Source: Allostella sp. ATCC 35155
GTDB lineage: Bacteria; Pseudomonadota; Alphaproteobacteria; ATCC43930; Allostellaceae
NCBI GenBank assembly: GCA_006738865.1
Contig: AP019701.1
Span: 4,909,974-4,973,973 of the forward strand
DNA length: 64,000 nucleotides
Direction of reading: 5' to 3'
Positions 18,696-26,480 of the stretch are shown here, one piece after another. Each line of letters starts with the position of its first letter. Position 1 is the first letter of the stretch. Below the pieces are notes generated by a model that saw only the letters and a list, made by a program, of their open reading frames with translations, was not told the DNA's origin and made no database searches. The translations under genes and the position numbers were made by a program.

Positions 18696-19390
18696 GCCGA
18701 GGCCGGCTCGGCCGGCTCGACCGGAGCATGGCCGCAGCACCGGTCGGCTTCGGCGGTGATCGCGTTCAGTTCCGCTTCCAGCCGCTGACGATAGGCTTCG
18801 GGATCGCCGTCACGCGGCACATGCAATGCCTTGCCCCAGACGAAGACGCCGCGGCCGAACGGAAACGCCAGGACGAAGCGGTCCCAGGAGCCGAGCACGC
18901 GGCGGCGGGACGACGAGAAGGCGACCGGAATGATCGGGACCCCCGACAGGCGGGCTGCCGCGATGATGCCCCGCGAGGCCCGCATCCGCGGCCCCCGCGG
19001 CCCGTCCGGGGTGAAGCCGATGGAGTGGCCGGACTCCAGGGTCCGCAGCATGATGCGCAACGCCTCCGCGCCGCCCCGCTTGGTCGATCCAGCCCGCGTG
19101 CCGATCGCGAAATGGCGCATCGCCTCGGCGATGATCCGCCCGTCGCGGTGGGCCGAGGCCAGCATCTGAATGGATCTGCCCGCCGGCCATGCGCAGGGGA
19201 TCATCAGCAGCCGGCCGTGCCAGAAGCAGAGGATGAACGGCCGCTCCTGCGCCCAGGCGTCGAGATGGTCGGTCGCGCCCAGGACGGTCCAGCGGCCCGT
19301 GCGGCGCACGACCCGGATATAGGTCGCGATCAGCCACCCGAGGATCGCCCGGAACCAGGATTGGGCCGTCAGGGTCTTCAGTATGCGCAT
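18692..19390 (-). CDS. DUF374 lysophospholipid-acyltransferase-like protein
   Basis: This 232-aa protein has the DUF374 layout: an N-terminal amphipathic or membrane segment, ILCFWHGRLLMIP (acyltransferase-like His), ASAHRDGRIIAEAM, then IGFTPDGPRGPRM and PIIPVAFSSSRR. These match LPLAT-type acyltransferase motifs. Members sit next to waaA in many Alphaproteobacteria and are thought to acylate lipid A or a related lipid, but the substrate is unproven. ATG 19390 follows a poor Shine-Dalgarno; it is first in the DUF374-waaA-lpxK chain with a 4-nt overlap to waaA. Confidence 0.85.
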   Translation of the reverse strand: MRILKTLTAQSWFRAILGWLIATYIRVVRRTGRWTVLGATDHLDAWAQERPFILCFWHGRLLMIPCAWPAGRSIQMLASAHRDGRIIAEAMRHFAIGTRAGSTKRGGAEALRIMLRTLESGHSIGFTPDGPRGPRMRASRGIIAAARLSGVPIIPVAFSSSRRRVLGSWDRFVLAFPFGRGVFVWGKALHVPRDGDPEAYRQRLEAELNAITAEADRCCGHAPVEPAEPASA

Positions 19391-19480
19391 CGTCCGGCAT
19401 CGGCGAGGCGGCATCGGGGCTGAGGGCCCCGTGCCGCGGCGGCCGGACCATACACGCGGAGCGGGCCGGGGGGGAAACCC

Positions 19481-20479
19481 TCAGCGCGCCGGCACGAGAT
19501 TGCTCAGAAACTGTTCGGCGCAACTGCCCCAAGAGAAGGATTCGGCGAAGGTTCGGCAACGGTCGCCCGGAATCTCCAGCGCGCCGCGGATCGCACGCCC
19601 GAGATCCTCGTCGAGGACGCCGACGGCGTGTCCGTTCACCACGTCGAGCGGGCCGGGAACGGGAAAGGCCGCGACCGGGATCCCAGCCGCCAGCGCCTCG
19701 AGCATCACCAGGCCGAACGTGTCGGTGCGGCTGGGAAACACGAAGACGTCCGCGGCCGCGAAGTGACGGGAGAGTTCGGCGCCGGTGCGGGTGCCGAGAA
19801 AGACGGCGCCTGGATGCCGGCGTTCCAGCTCGGCGCGCTGCGGGCCGTCGCCGACCACGACCTTGGTCCCGGGCAGGTCGAGCGAGAGGAACGCCTCGAT
19901 GTTCTTCTCGACCGCGACGCGGCCGACATAGAGGTTGATTGGCCGCGGCAGGTCGTAGAGATCCTTGGGCCCTGGCCGGAAGAGTTCGGTGTCGACGCCG
20001 CGCGACCAGCGCCGCAGGTTCCGGAAGCCGTACCCTTCCAGCTCTTGCGTCAGGCTTTCGGTCGCGACCATGACGCCCGCCGCGGCACCGTGGAAACGGC
20101 GCATCCAGGCATAGAGCCAGCGGCGCGGAAGACCCGTCCGGGCCTCGACATATTCCGGGAACCGGGTGTGGAACGAGGTCGTGAAGGCCAATCCTCGGCG
20201 CCGGCAATAGGCGCGCGCGGCCATGCCCAGCGGACCCTCGGTCGCGACGTGGATCGCCTGCGGCGCCAGTTCGTCGAGGCGGCGGGCCAGCGCGCGGCCG
20301 GGGAAGACCGCGAGCCGAATCTCCGGATAGGTCGGGCAGGGGATGGTTCGGAAGGCGTCGGGCCCGATCACGTCGATGCGATGATCGCGCGCTTCGAGTT
20401 CGGCGCGCACGGTTGCGAGCGTACGCACGACCCCGTTGACCTGGGGGTACCAGGCGTCGCTGACGATGGCGATGTGCAT
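19481..20479 (-). CDS. GT4-family glycosyltransferase, possible Agt-like lipid glycosyltransferase
   Basis: This 332-aa GT-B enzyme starts MHIAIVSDAWYPQVNGVVRT, the signature of the GT4 clade that includes SqdX, MgtA and Agt-type diacylglycerol glycosyltransferases. Further motifs are TSFHTRFPEYVE, the RGVDTELFRPG loop, LYVGRVAVEKNIE, and FVFPSRTDTFGLVMLEALA with the EX7E nucleotide-sugar site. It lies 14 nt downstream of a PlcP-like phosphoesterase on the same strand. In marine and rhizobial Alphaproteobacteria such a pair replaces phospholipids by glycolipids under phosphate limitation. The donor sugar cannot be told from sequence. Confidence 0.8.
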   Translation of the reverse strand: MHIAIVSDAWYPQVNGVVRTLATVRAELEARDHRIDVIGPDAFRTIPCPTYPEIRLAVFPGRALARRLDELAPQAIHVATEGPLGMAARAYCRRRGLAFTTSFHTRFPEYVEARTGLPRRWLYAWMRRFHGAAAGVMVATESLTQELEGYGFRNLRRWSRGVDTELFRPGPKDLYDLPRPINLYVGRVAVEKNIEAFLSLDLPGTKVVVGDGPQRAELERRHPGAVFLGTRTGAELSRHFAAADVFVFPSRTDTFGLVMLEALAAGIPVAAFPVPGPLDVVNGHAVGVLDEDLGRAIRGALEIPGDRCRTFAESFSWGSCAEQFLSNLVPAR

Positions 20480-20493
20480 GGAGGTGGGTGGCT

Positions 20494-21303
20494 TCAGCCT
20501 GTGGTTTCGAGGGGCGCGACAGGCTGGGCCGCCCGCAATGGATCGAGCGCCCGGGCCCGGATCCAGTCGACGATTTCGAGCCGGCCGTCGAAGTGCTCGA
20601 CGAGCGCGGTGCAGCTCTCCACCCAGTCGCCGTCGTTGCAGTAGAGGATGCCTTCGATCATCCGCATCTCGGCCTTGTGGATGTGGCCGCAGACGACGCC
20701 GTCGACGTTCCGCCGCCGCGCCTCGTCGGCGACGGCCTGTTCGAAGCGGCCGACATACTCGACCGCGTTCTTGACCCGCTGCTTCACATAGGCCGAGAGC
20801 GACCAGTAGCTGAACCCGAGATGACGGCGCAGCACGTTGAAACCGTGGTTCAGCGCCATCAGCATCGTGTAGCCGGCGTCGCCGACCAGGGCCAGCCAGC
20901 GCGCATGGCGCACCACGGCGTCGAAGCGGTCCCCATGCAGGACGAGCAGGCGGCGGCCGTCCGCCGTCTCGTGGATGAGTTCGTCGACCACGAGGATGCC
21001 GCCGAACTGCAGATCGAGAAAATGCCGGAACAGCTCGTCATGGTTGCCCGGGACGTAGACGACATTGGTGCCCTTGCGCGCCTTGCGCAGCACCTTCTGG
21101 ACGACATCGTTGTGGGTCTGGTGCCAGTACCAGGACCGTTTCAGGCGCCAACCGTCGACGATGTCTCCGACGAGATACAGGTTCTCGGACTCGGTGTGCC
21201 GCAGGAAATCGAGGAGAAATTCCGACTTGCACCCCCGCGTCCCGAGATGGACGTCGGAGATCCAGATCGTTCGATACTGCGTCACCGTCGGCATGTGGGT
21301 CAT
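20494..21303 (-). CDS. plcP: PlcP-like metallophosphoesterase (annotated elsewhere as UDP-2,3-diacylglucosamine diphosphatase)
   Basis: This 269-aa calcineurin-like phosphoesterase carries all five metal motifs: ISDVHLGTRG, LVGDIVDGW, VPGNHDE, LHGDRFD and CGHIHKAEM. The text around HLGTRGCKSEFLLDFLR and SWYWHQTHNDVVQKVLRKARKGT is the PlcP subgroup type rather than classical LpxH. In Sinorhizobium, PlcP is a phospholipase C that releases diacylglycerol from phosphatidylcholine when phosphate is scarce. The GT4 gene follows in the operon and a diacylglycerol kinase is divergent, fitting that role. ATG 21303 is used; GTG 21312 and ATG 21294 are alternatives. Confidence 0.8.
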   Translation of the reverse strand: MTHMPTVTQYRTIWISDVHLGTRGCKSEFLLDFLRHTESENLYLVGDIVDGWRLKRSWYWHQTHNDVVQKVLRKARKGTNVVYVPGNHDELFRHFLDLQFGGILVVDELIHETADGRRLLVLHGDRFDAVVRHARWLALVGDAGYTMLMALNHGFNVLRRHLGFSYWSLSAYVKQRVKNAVEYVGRFEQAVADEARRRNVDGVVCGHIHKAEMRMIEGILYCNDGDWVESCTALVEHFDGRLEIVDWIRARALDPLRAAQPVAPLETTG

Positions 21304-21343
21304 GCCGGGCACCCCGGAGTCATTTTCGCTTCACTTAATTGCG

Positions 21344-21376
21344 AACATACGAAAACAAAGTCTTGTGTCAACACAA
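21344..21376 (-). promoter_or_regulatory. Sigma70 promoter of the plcP operon with overlapping palindrome
   Basis: On the minus strand TTGACA (21371-21366) is spaced 16 nt from TATGTT (21349-21344), about 40 nt upstream of plcP. The -35 is embedded in a perfect inverted repeat TTGTGT-CA-ACACAA at 21363-21376, an operator-like arrangement. The region is visibly more AT-rich than its surroundings. Confidence 0.6.
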
Positions 21377-21425
21377 CATTCCAAGTAACTCTTTGATGCG
21401 GCAATGTAATATCGCGTTCTTAACT

Positions 21426-21443
21426 TGGTCATCATTTGGTCAC
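21426..21443 (+). promoter_or_regulatory. PHO-box-like direct repeat TGGTCAT-CATT-TGGTCAC
   Basis: Two 7-mers with a common GTCA core are spaced by 4 nt (11-bp period), the architecture of a PhoB box (CTGTCAT-N4-CTGTCAT). It abuts the diacylglycerol kinase ATG at 21444 and lies about 125 nt upstream of plcP. Each half-site matches 4-5 of 7 consensus positions. Confidence 0.4.
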
Positions 21444-22361
21444 ATGAACAAGATACAGGATCACCCTGCTTTGCCTCCGGGCGAGGCGGATCCCGACTGG
21501 GTCGTCATCCACAATCCGACGGCAGGCTGGCGGCGGGCGCGGCGGGTCGCCCGGGTCGTGGCCGCGCTGACGGCGGCAGGACGCCCGTCGACCGTCCTGC
21601 GGACGGGCCGGCGCGGCGACGCCGAGTCGTTCGCGGCCGGAGCGGCCCGCGGACGGGCGGCTGCCGTCATCGTCGCGGGCGGGGACGGCACCATCAACGA
21701 GGCGCTGAACGGCATGGCGGGCGCCCCGCTCGGGCTCGGTCTCATTCCGGTCGGGACGGCCAACGTCCTGGCCCATGAACTGGGCATCGGCGCATCCCTG
21801 GACCGTGCGGCTTGCGCCCTGGTCGGCGGCCGCTCCCGCACGATCCGGCTGGGGCGGGTCGACGGCCGCTATTTCGCGATGATGGCGGGGGTCGGCTTCG
21901 ACGCCGCGGTGGTCGCCGGCATCGATCCGGCCATCAAGCGCCGGTTCGGCAAGGGGGCCTACGCCCTCTCCGGCCTCCGCGTCTTCTGGAACTGGCGGCG
22001 ACGCCGCTACCGCGTGACGGTGGACGGCGCCGCCCACGAGGCCGCCTCCGCCGTCTGCTGCAACGGACGGTTCTATGGCGGGCGGTTCGTTCTGGCCGAG
22101 GAGGCCAGCCTGGACGACGACTGCCTGCATGTCGTCCTGTTCGAACGCGGCGGGCGCTGGGCCATTCTGCGCTACCTCGTCGCCATGACACTCGGCCTCG
22201 TCCCGCGCCTCCCGGACGTGCGTGTCGTCCCGGGCCGGGTCGTGACGATCGAGGCGGTCGACGGCGCCAGCGAGCCGGTGCAGGCGGACGGGGACATCAT
22301 CGCCCGGCTGCCGGTCCGGGTTACCATGGCGGCGGAGGAGACCCGCGTCTTCGTGCCCTGA
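21444..22361 (+). CDS. Diacylglycerol kinase family lipid kinase
   Basis: This 305-aa protein has the diacylglycerol/sphingosine kinase catalytic fold: VVIHNPTAGWRRARR near residue 20, AAVIVAGGDGTINEALNGM (the GGDGT motif), LGLIPVGTANVLAHELG, and a C-terminal beta domain with CCNGRFYGGRFVLAEEASLDD and the final VQADGD. It would phosphorylate diacylglycerol to phosphatidic acid and so return PlcP-released diacylglycerol to phospholipid synthesis. It is divergent from plcP across a 140-nt AT-rich region. ATG 21444 touches the PHO-box-like repeat, so a TTG at codon 10 is an alternative start. Confidence 0.88.
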   Translation: MNKIQDHPALPPGEADPDWVVIHNPTAGWRRARRVARVVAALTAAGRPSTVLRTGRRGDAESFAAGAARGRAAAVIVAGGDGTINEALNGMAGAPLGLGLIPVGTANVLAHELGIGASLDRAACALVGGRSRTIRLGRVDGRYFAMMAGVGFDAAVVAGIDPAIKRRFGKGAYALSGLRVFWNWRRRRYRVTVDGAAHEAASAVCCNGRFYGGRFVLAEEASLDDDCLHVVLFERGGRWAILRYLVAMTLGLVPRLPDVRVVPGRVVTIEAVDGASEPVQADGDIIARLPVRVTMAAEETRVFVP

Positions 22362-22411
22362 CGGCGCCGGCAGCCTCGTTCGTGACGCCCGTTGGTGAGG
22401 AGGGCACCCGC

Positions 22412-23209
22412 TTGCACTTCCTGTCGGCGATCCGACGCCGCGCGGATATCGACCCGCCGGCCGGCTTTCCCTGGACATTGCCGGTGGCAGCCAATCTCGA
22501 CGGCCTCACCTTCCAGGCGCCAGTGACGTTCCTCGTCGGCGAGAACGGCTCCGGCAAGTCGACCTTGCTCGAGGCACTGGCGGTCGGAATGCAGGCGGTG
22601 GCGGCAGGCAGCCGCGATCTTGCCCGCGACCCCTCGCTGGGCCCGGCCCGCGAACTCGCGCGCGGCTTCCGCTTCGTGCGGCGCCGCCATGCCCGCACCC
22701 GCCTGTTCCTGCGCGCCGAGGATGTCCTGGGCTTCAGCCGCCGCATCGCCGACGAAGCGGAGGCATTGTCCGGGATCGCCGAAGACCTCGCACGGGAGCT
22801 GCCCGAGGGCGTCGGCCGCACCCGCGCCGTCGGCCTTGCGCGGGCCCAGCGCGCCGCCTTCGCCGCGCGCTACGGCGAAGACCCGGAGGGCCGCTCGCAT
22901 GGCGAGACCTTCCTGGCCCTCCTCCAGGGACGGCTGGCGCCGGACGGCCTCTATTTCCTCGACGAACCGGAAACGCCGCTGTCGCCGACCCGCGTGCTGG
23001 CGCTCATGGCGATCCTGACCGACCGGATCGCGCGCGGCTGCCAGTTCGTCATCGCCACCCACTCCCCGATCCTGATGGCGCTCCCCGGGGCGGAAATTCT
23101 CGTCATCGATGGCGGCCGGCTCGCTGCCACACCCTACGACGCGGTCGAGCACGTCCGGCTCACGCGCGCCTTCCTCGCCGAGCCGGCGCGCTTCCTGCGC
23201 GATCTGTGA
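22412..23209 (+). CDS. AAA family ATPase (predicted single-domain ABC-type ATPase)
   Basis: This 265-aa P-loop ATPase resembles the small predicted ATPases of COG3910. It has FLVGENGSGKSTLLEALAVG (Walker A, residues about 40-47), a region SHGETFLALLQGRL equivalent to the ABC signature, LYFLDEPETPLSP (Walker B) and FVIATHSPILMALP (switch His). No transmembrane or DNA-binding part is attached, and the function is unknown. The likely start is TTG 22412, 9 nt after a near-perfect GAGGAGG, giving MHFLSAIRRR as in homologues; GTG 22382 is open but lacks such a site. Confidence 0.82.
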   Translation: MHFLSAIRRRADIDPPAGFPWTLPVAANLDGLTFQAPVTFLVGENGSGKSTLLEALAVGMQAVAAGSRDLARDPSLGPARELARGFRFVRRRHARTRLFLRAEDVLGFSRRIADEAEALSGIAEDLARELPEGVGRTRAVGLARAQRAAFAARYGEDPEGRSHGETFLALLQGRLAPDGLYFLDEPETPLSPTRVLALMAILTDRIARGCQFVIATHSPILMALPGAEILVIDGGRLAATPYDAVEHVRLTRAFLAEPARFLRDL

Positions 23210-23212
23210 CCG

Positions 23213-23626
23213 TCAGTCCGTGATCTTGATGGCGATGCCGCAGGTCGTGCCGCTCCAGCTCGACGCGCTGTCGCACAATACGACTCCGGTGCTCCGCAGG
23301 GACGTCCTGGAGCAGGAATTGTCGTAGACGACGTACCGCGCCTTACACGTGCGATGGTCGGACAGCATCAGGTCGATGTCGTAGTAGGTGCCGGTGACCA
23401 GGATGGTCATGTCGAAATATGCGTCGGGGGCCGTGACGTGCGCCTTGGCCGGCACGCCCGTCAGCAGGCGGTCGTCGTCATCGTCCTCGTTGACGTCGTC
23501 GACCTTGCCCTGGCCGGCGGTCGAGGTCTCGTTCTGGAACGTCACCCGGAGCGTGATGCGCTCGGCCAGAGCGGGGACAATGCCCCAGATCAGCACCATC
23601 GCCGCGAGCAGAAACCGTTGAAGCAT
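23213..23626 (-). CDS. Hypothetical small secreted Cys-containing protein
   Basis: This 137-aa protein has a signal peptide (FLLAAMVLIWGIVPALA, residues 5-21). The mature part has an acidic run NEDDDDDR near residue 48 and four Cys in the C-terminal half (KARY, SRTS, DSASS and GIAI contexts), enough for two disulfides in the periplasm or outside. I recognise no family. It ends 3 nt from the convergent ATPase stop and stands alone; by eye its coding sequence is less GC-rich than its neighbours, which may mean relaxed codon use or recent acquisition. Confidence 0.6.
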   Translation of the reverse strand: MLQRFLLAAMVLIWGIVPALAERITLRVTFQNETSTAGQGKVDDVNEDDDDDRLLTGVPAKAHVTAPDAYFDMTILVTGTYYDIDLMLSDHRTCKARYVVYDNSCSRTSLRSTGVVLCDSASSWSGTTCGIAIKITD

Positions 23627-23713
23627 ATGCGTTTCTCCGCCCCGCGCCGGTTGCTTCCGGTCCGCCAGGACGCGCTCACTACGCGCGTCCGCGGCGGCAA
23701 CATCAAGCTCCGA

Positions 23714-25060
23714 TCAGCGACCCGCCACCATCATCTCGGGCACGAGGACGGTCGGCGCGTTGGTGCCGTAGCGGAACTCGAGGTCGTTGGCCGGCACCAG
23801 GGTGCGGAACATGTCCTTGAGGTTGCCGGCGATCGTGACCTCGCTGACCGGATAGGCGATCCGGCCGTCCTCGATCCAGAAGCCCGAGGCCCCGCGGCTG
23901 TAGTCGCCCGTCACGCCGTTCACGCCGAAGCCCATCAGCCCGGTGACGTAGAGGCCGCGCCCCGCCTGCCGGAACAGCTCGTCGGGCGTCGCGCTGCCGG
24001 GTGCGAGATAGAGGTTGCTGGTGGTCGGCGAAGGCGGCCCGCCGGTGCCGCGCGCGGCGTTTCCGGTCGAGGCGAGGCCGAGTTGGCGCGCGGAGCGCAG
24101 ATCGAGCACCCAGCCGCGCAGCACCCCGTCCTCGACCAGGGCCCGCCGCCGGGCCGGCAGCCCCTCGCCGTCGAACGGGCGGGAGCGCAGGCCGCGCGGC
24201 CGCAACGGATCGTCGATGACCGAGATGCCGGCAGCGAAGACCGGCTGCTCCATCCGATCCTTCAGGAAGCTGGTGCCGCGCGCGATCGCCTGGCCGTTGA
24301 CGGCGCCGGCGAAGTGCCCGACGAGCCCGCCCGAGACGCGGGGGTCGAAGACGACCGGCAGCTTCGCCGTCGCGACCTTGCGCGGACCGAGCCGGCGCAC
24401 GGCGCGTTCGCCGGCGCTGCGGCCGACATCCTCCGGCTGGCGCAGGTCGCTGCCATAGACCGCCGAGGTGAAGTCGTAGTCGCGTTCCATCCCGGTGCCC
24501 TCACCCGCCAGCACCGAGACGCTGAGCGACCAGCCCGATCCCTCGTAGCTGCCGGCAAATCCGTTCGAAGCGACGAGCGACACGCGCGAACGCGACCAGC
24601 CGGCCTCCGCACCCTCGGAGTTGGTGACGCCGGGAACCGCGCGCGCCGCCTCCTCCGTCCGGCGCGCCCAGTCGACCAGCGTCTCGGCCGTCGGTTCGGC
24701 GGGATCGGACAGGTCCATGTCCGGCCACGCGCGGGCGATGGCGTCGGCATCCGCGAGGCCGCAATAGGAATCCTCGGGCACCACGCGGGCCATGGCGACG
24801 GCCCGCTCGACCAGTTCCTCCAGCGCCCGGGCGCCATGGTCGGACGAGGACACGACCGCCTGCCGCTGCCCGACGAAGACGCGCAATCCCAGATCCTGGC
24901 CCTCCGACCGCTCGAGCTTCTCGGTCTCGCCCAGTCGCTGGGCATGGGCGATCGACGTTCCCACGACATGCACCGCGTCGGCGGCATCCGCCCCGGCGCG
25001 GCGAGCGCGGGCGATCAGGTCCGACAGCAAATCGAGCGTGGCGTGGGAATCCGTCGTCAT
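23714..25060 (-). CDS. tldE: TldE/PmbA-family metalloprotease subunit
   Basis: TldE (PmbA) forms a heterodimer with TldD, a zinc peptidase that degrades unfolded peptides and matures some ribosomal peptides. The 448-aa protein shows the family course: GLRVFVGQRQAVVSSSD, LPVVFDPRVSGGLVGHFAGAVNGQAI, GRRRALVEDGVL-like strand, TTSNLYLAPG and GVNGVTGDYSRGASGFWIEDG. It lacks the HExxxH zinc motif, as TldE does. ATG 25060 (MTTDSHATLD) is chosen over an upstream in-frame Met at 25144 in non-homologous sequence. TldD is in this window at 46111, far from it. Confidence 0.92.
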   Translation of the reverse strand: MTTDSHATLDLLSDLIARARRAGADAADAVHVVGTSIAHAQRLGETEKLERSEGQDLGLRVFVGQRQAVVSSSDHGARALEELVERAVAMARVVPEDSYCGLADADAIARAWPDMDLSDPAEPTAETLVDWARRTEEAARAVPGVTNSEGAEAGWSRSRVSLVASNGFAGSYEGSGWSLSVSVLAGEGTGMERDYDFTSAVYGSDLRQPEDVGRSAGERAVRRLGPRKVATAKLPVVFDPRVSGGLVGHFAGAVNGQAIARGTSFLKDRMEQPVFAAGISVIDDPLRPRGLRSRPFDGEGLPARRRALVEDGVLRGWVLDLRSARQLGLASTGNAARGTGGPPSPTTSNLYLAPGSATPDELFRQAGRGLYVTGLMGFGVNGVTGDYSRGASGFWIEDGRIAYPVSEVTIAGNLKDMFRTLVPANDLEFRYGTNAPTVLVPEMMVAGR

Positions 25061-25230
25061 CGGCGGTGACCTCGGGTTTGAACGGGTAGCGGGCGGGGCG
25101 GGCAGGCGTCGCTCCGATGTGGCGGCTTGCGGCAGTGTCGTCAACCACGGACATGGTCCATGATCGGCGGCGCATGCGGCGGTGGAGGTGGGTGAACCTC
25201 CGGCGGCCGACGGGCGACCGAAGGTGCACC

Positions 25231-25848
25231 ATGGCCCTCACCCTCTATGCCCTGAAGCCCCGCTTCCAGGCCCTGCTGCGCCCGCTGGTCGGCGGGATGG
25301 CGGCCGCCGGCATCACCGCCAACCAGGTGACGGTGGCGACGGCTGCCGTCTCGGTCTCGCTCGGGCTGCTGCTCGCGGCGTTCGGCGGCGAGCGCCCGGC
25401 GCTGTTCGGGCTGCTGCCGGCCTGGCTGGCGCTGCGCATGGCGCTCAACGCGATCGACGGAATGCTGGCGCGCGAATTCGGGCAGCGGAGCCGGCTGGGG
25501 GCATTCCTCAACGAACTCGGCGACCTCGTCTCGGATGCCGCCCTCTACCTGCCCTTCGCCGTCCTGGCGCCGTTCCATCCCGGCTGGGTGGCGGCCGTGG
25601 TGGTGCTGGCGATGGTCGGCGAGGCGGCCGGCATCCTCGGCCAGACGATCGGCGCCGAGCGTCGCTACGACGGCCCGCTCGGCAAGAGCGACCGCGCCCT
25701 CGTCTTCGGCGCGATCGCCCTGTGGGCCGGGCTGGCGCCACTGCCGGACTGGCTCGGCTGGGCGATGCCGGTCCTGGCGGCGCTGGCCGCGCTCGGCATC
25801 GTCAACCGCGTGCGGCGGGCGCTGGCCCAGGCGGAGGGGCGGCGGTGA
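25231..25848 (+). CDS. YnbA-like CDP-alcohol phosphatidyltransferase
   Basis: This 205-aa multi-spanning inner-membrane protein starts MALTLYALKPRFQALLRPLV and carries a CDP-alcohol phosphotransferase motif, NAIDGMLAR then RLGAFLNELGDLVSD. Compared with the consensus D-x2-DG-x2-AR-x8-G-x3-D-x3-D, the first and third Asp are Asn. From memory the E. coli YnbA subgroup shows the same changes, so this is a subfamily trait and not decay. It begins an operon with an acyltransferase and a CDP-diacylglycerol synthase, each joined by a GTGA overlap. The alcohol substrate is unknown. Confidence 0.85.
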   Translation: MALTLYALKPRFQALLRPLVGGMAAAGITANQVTVATAAVSVSLGLLLAAFGGERPALFGLLPAWLALRMALNAIDGMLAREFGQRSRLGAFLNELGDLVSDAALYLPFAVLAPFHPGWVAAVVVLAMVGEAAGILGQTIGAERRYDGPLGKSDRALVFGAIALWAGLAPLPDWLGWAMPVLAALAALGIVNRVRRALAQAEGRR

Positions 25849-26480
25849 GCGATCCGGCGGCCGCGATCGCCCGCATCCTCACGACCGGCGCGGCGCGCGC
25901 CATCACGGGCGTGCGCGGCGAGTGGCGGGCAGAGATCGCCGCCGACGCGCCTCGCATCTACTTCGCCAACCATGCCAGCCACGGCGACTTCCTGCTCGTC
26001 TGGACCGTCCTGCCCCGCCATCTGCGCCGCAGGACGCGGCCGGTCGCCGGCGCCGACTACTGGGAGGACGGGGCCGTCCGGCGCTTCTTCGGCCGGCGCG
26101 TCTTCGACGCCGTGCTCGTCGACCGCCGGCCCGACCGGCGCAGCGGCGACCCGCTGGCGCCGCTTGCCGCCGCACTCGATGCCGGCCAGTCGCTGATCCT
26201 CTTCCCCGAGGGCACCCGCAACCGGACGGAGGAGCGGCTGCTGCCGCTCAAGAGCGGGCTCTATCACCTGACCCGGGCGCATCCGCAGGCCGTGCCGGTG
26301 CCGGTGTGGATCGAGAATCTGAACCGGGTGATGCCGAAGGGCGAGATGGTGCCGATCCCCCTGCTCTGCACGGTCACGTTCGGCGCGCCGCTGCCGGTCG
26401 GAGCGGGCGAGGACAAGGCGAGCTACCTCGACCGCGCGCGCCGGGCGATGCTGGCGCTGGCGCCGGGAGCGACGGCGTGA
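25845..26480 (+). CDS. 1-acyl-sn-glycerol-3-phosphate acyltransferase-like (PlsC family)
   Basis: This 211-aa acyltransferase has the HX4D motif in YFANHASHGDFLL (residues about 43-55) and the substrate motif LILFPEGTRNRTEE. These mark a PlsC-type enzyme that would acylate lysophosphatidic acid to phosphatidic acid, the substrate of the CdsA-like enzyme encoded next. It starts at GTG 25845, overlapping the YnbA-like stop by GTGA. No long membrane anchor is seen, and the protein is shorter than housekeeping PlsC. Confidence 0.87.
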   Translation: MSDPAAAIARILTTGAARAITGVRGEWRAEIAADAPRIYFANHASHGDFLLVWTVLPRHLRRRTRPVAGADYWEDGAVRRFFGRRVFDAVLVDRRPDRRSGDPLAPLAAALDAGQSLILFPEGTRNRTEERLLPLKSGLYHLTRAHPQAVPVPVWIENLNRVMPKGEMVPIPLLCTVTFGAPLPVGAGEDKASYLDRARRAMLALAPGATA

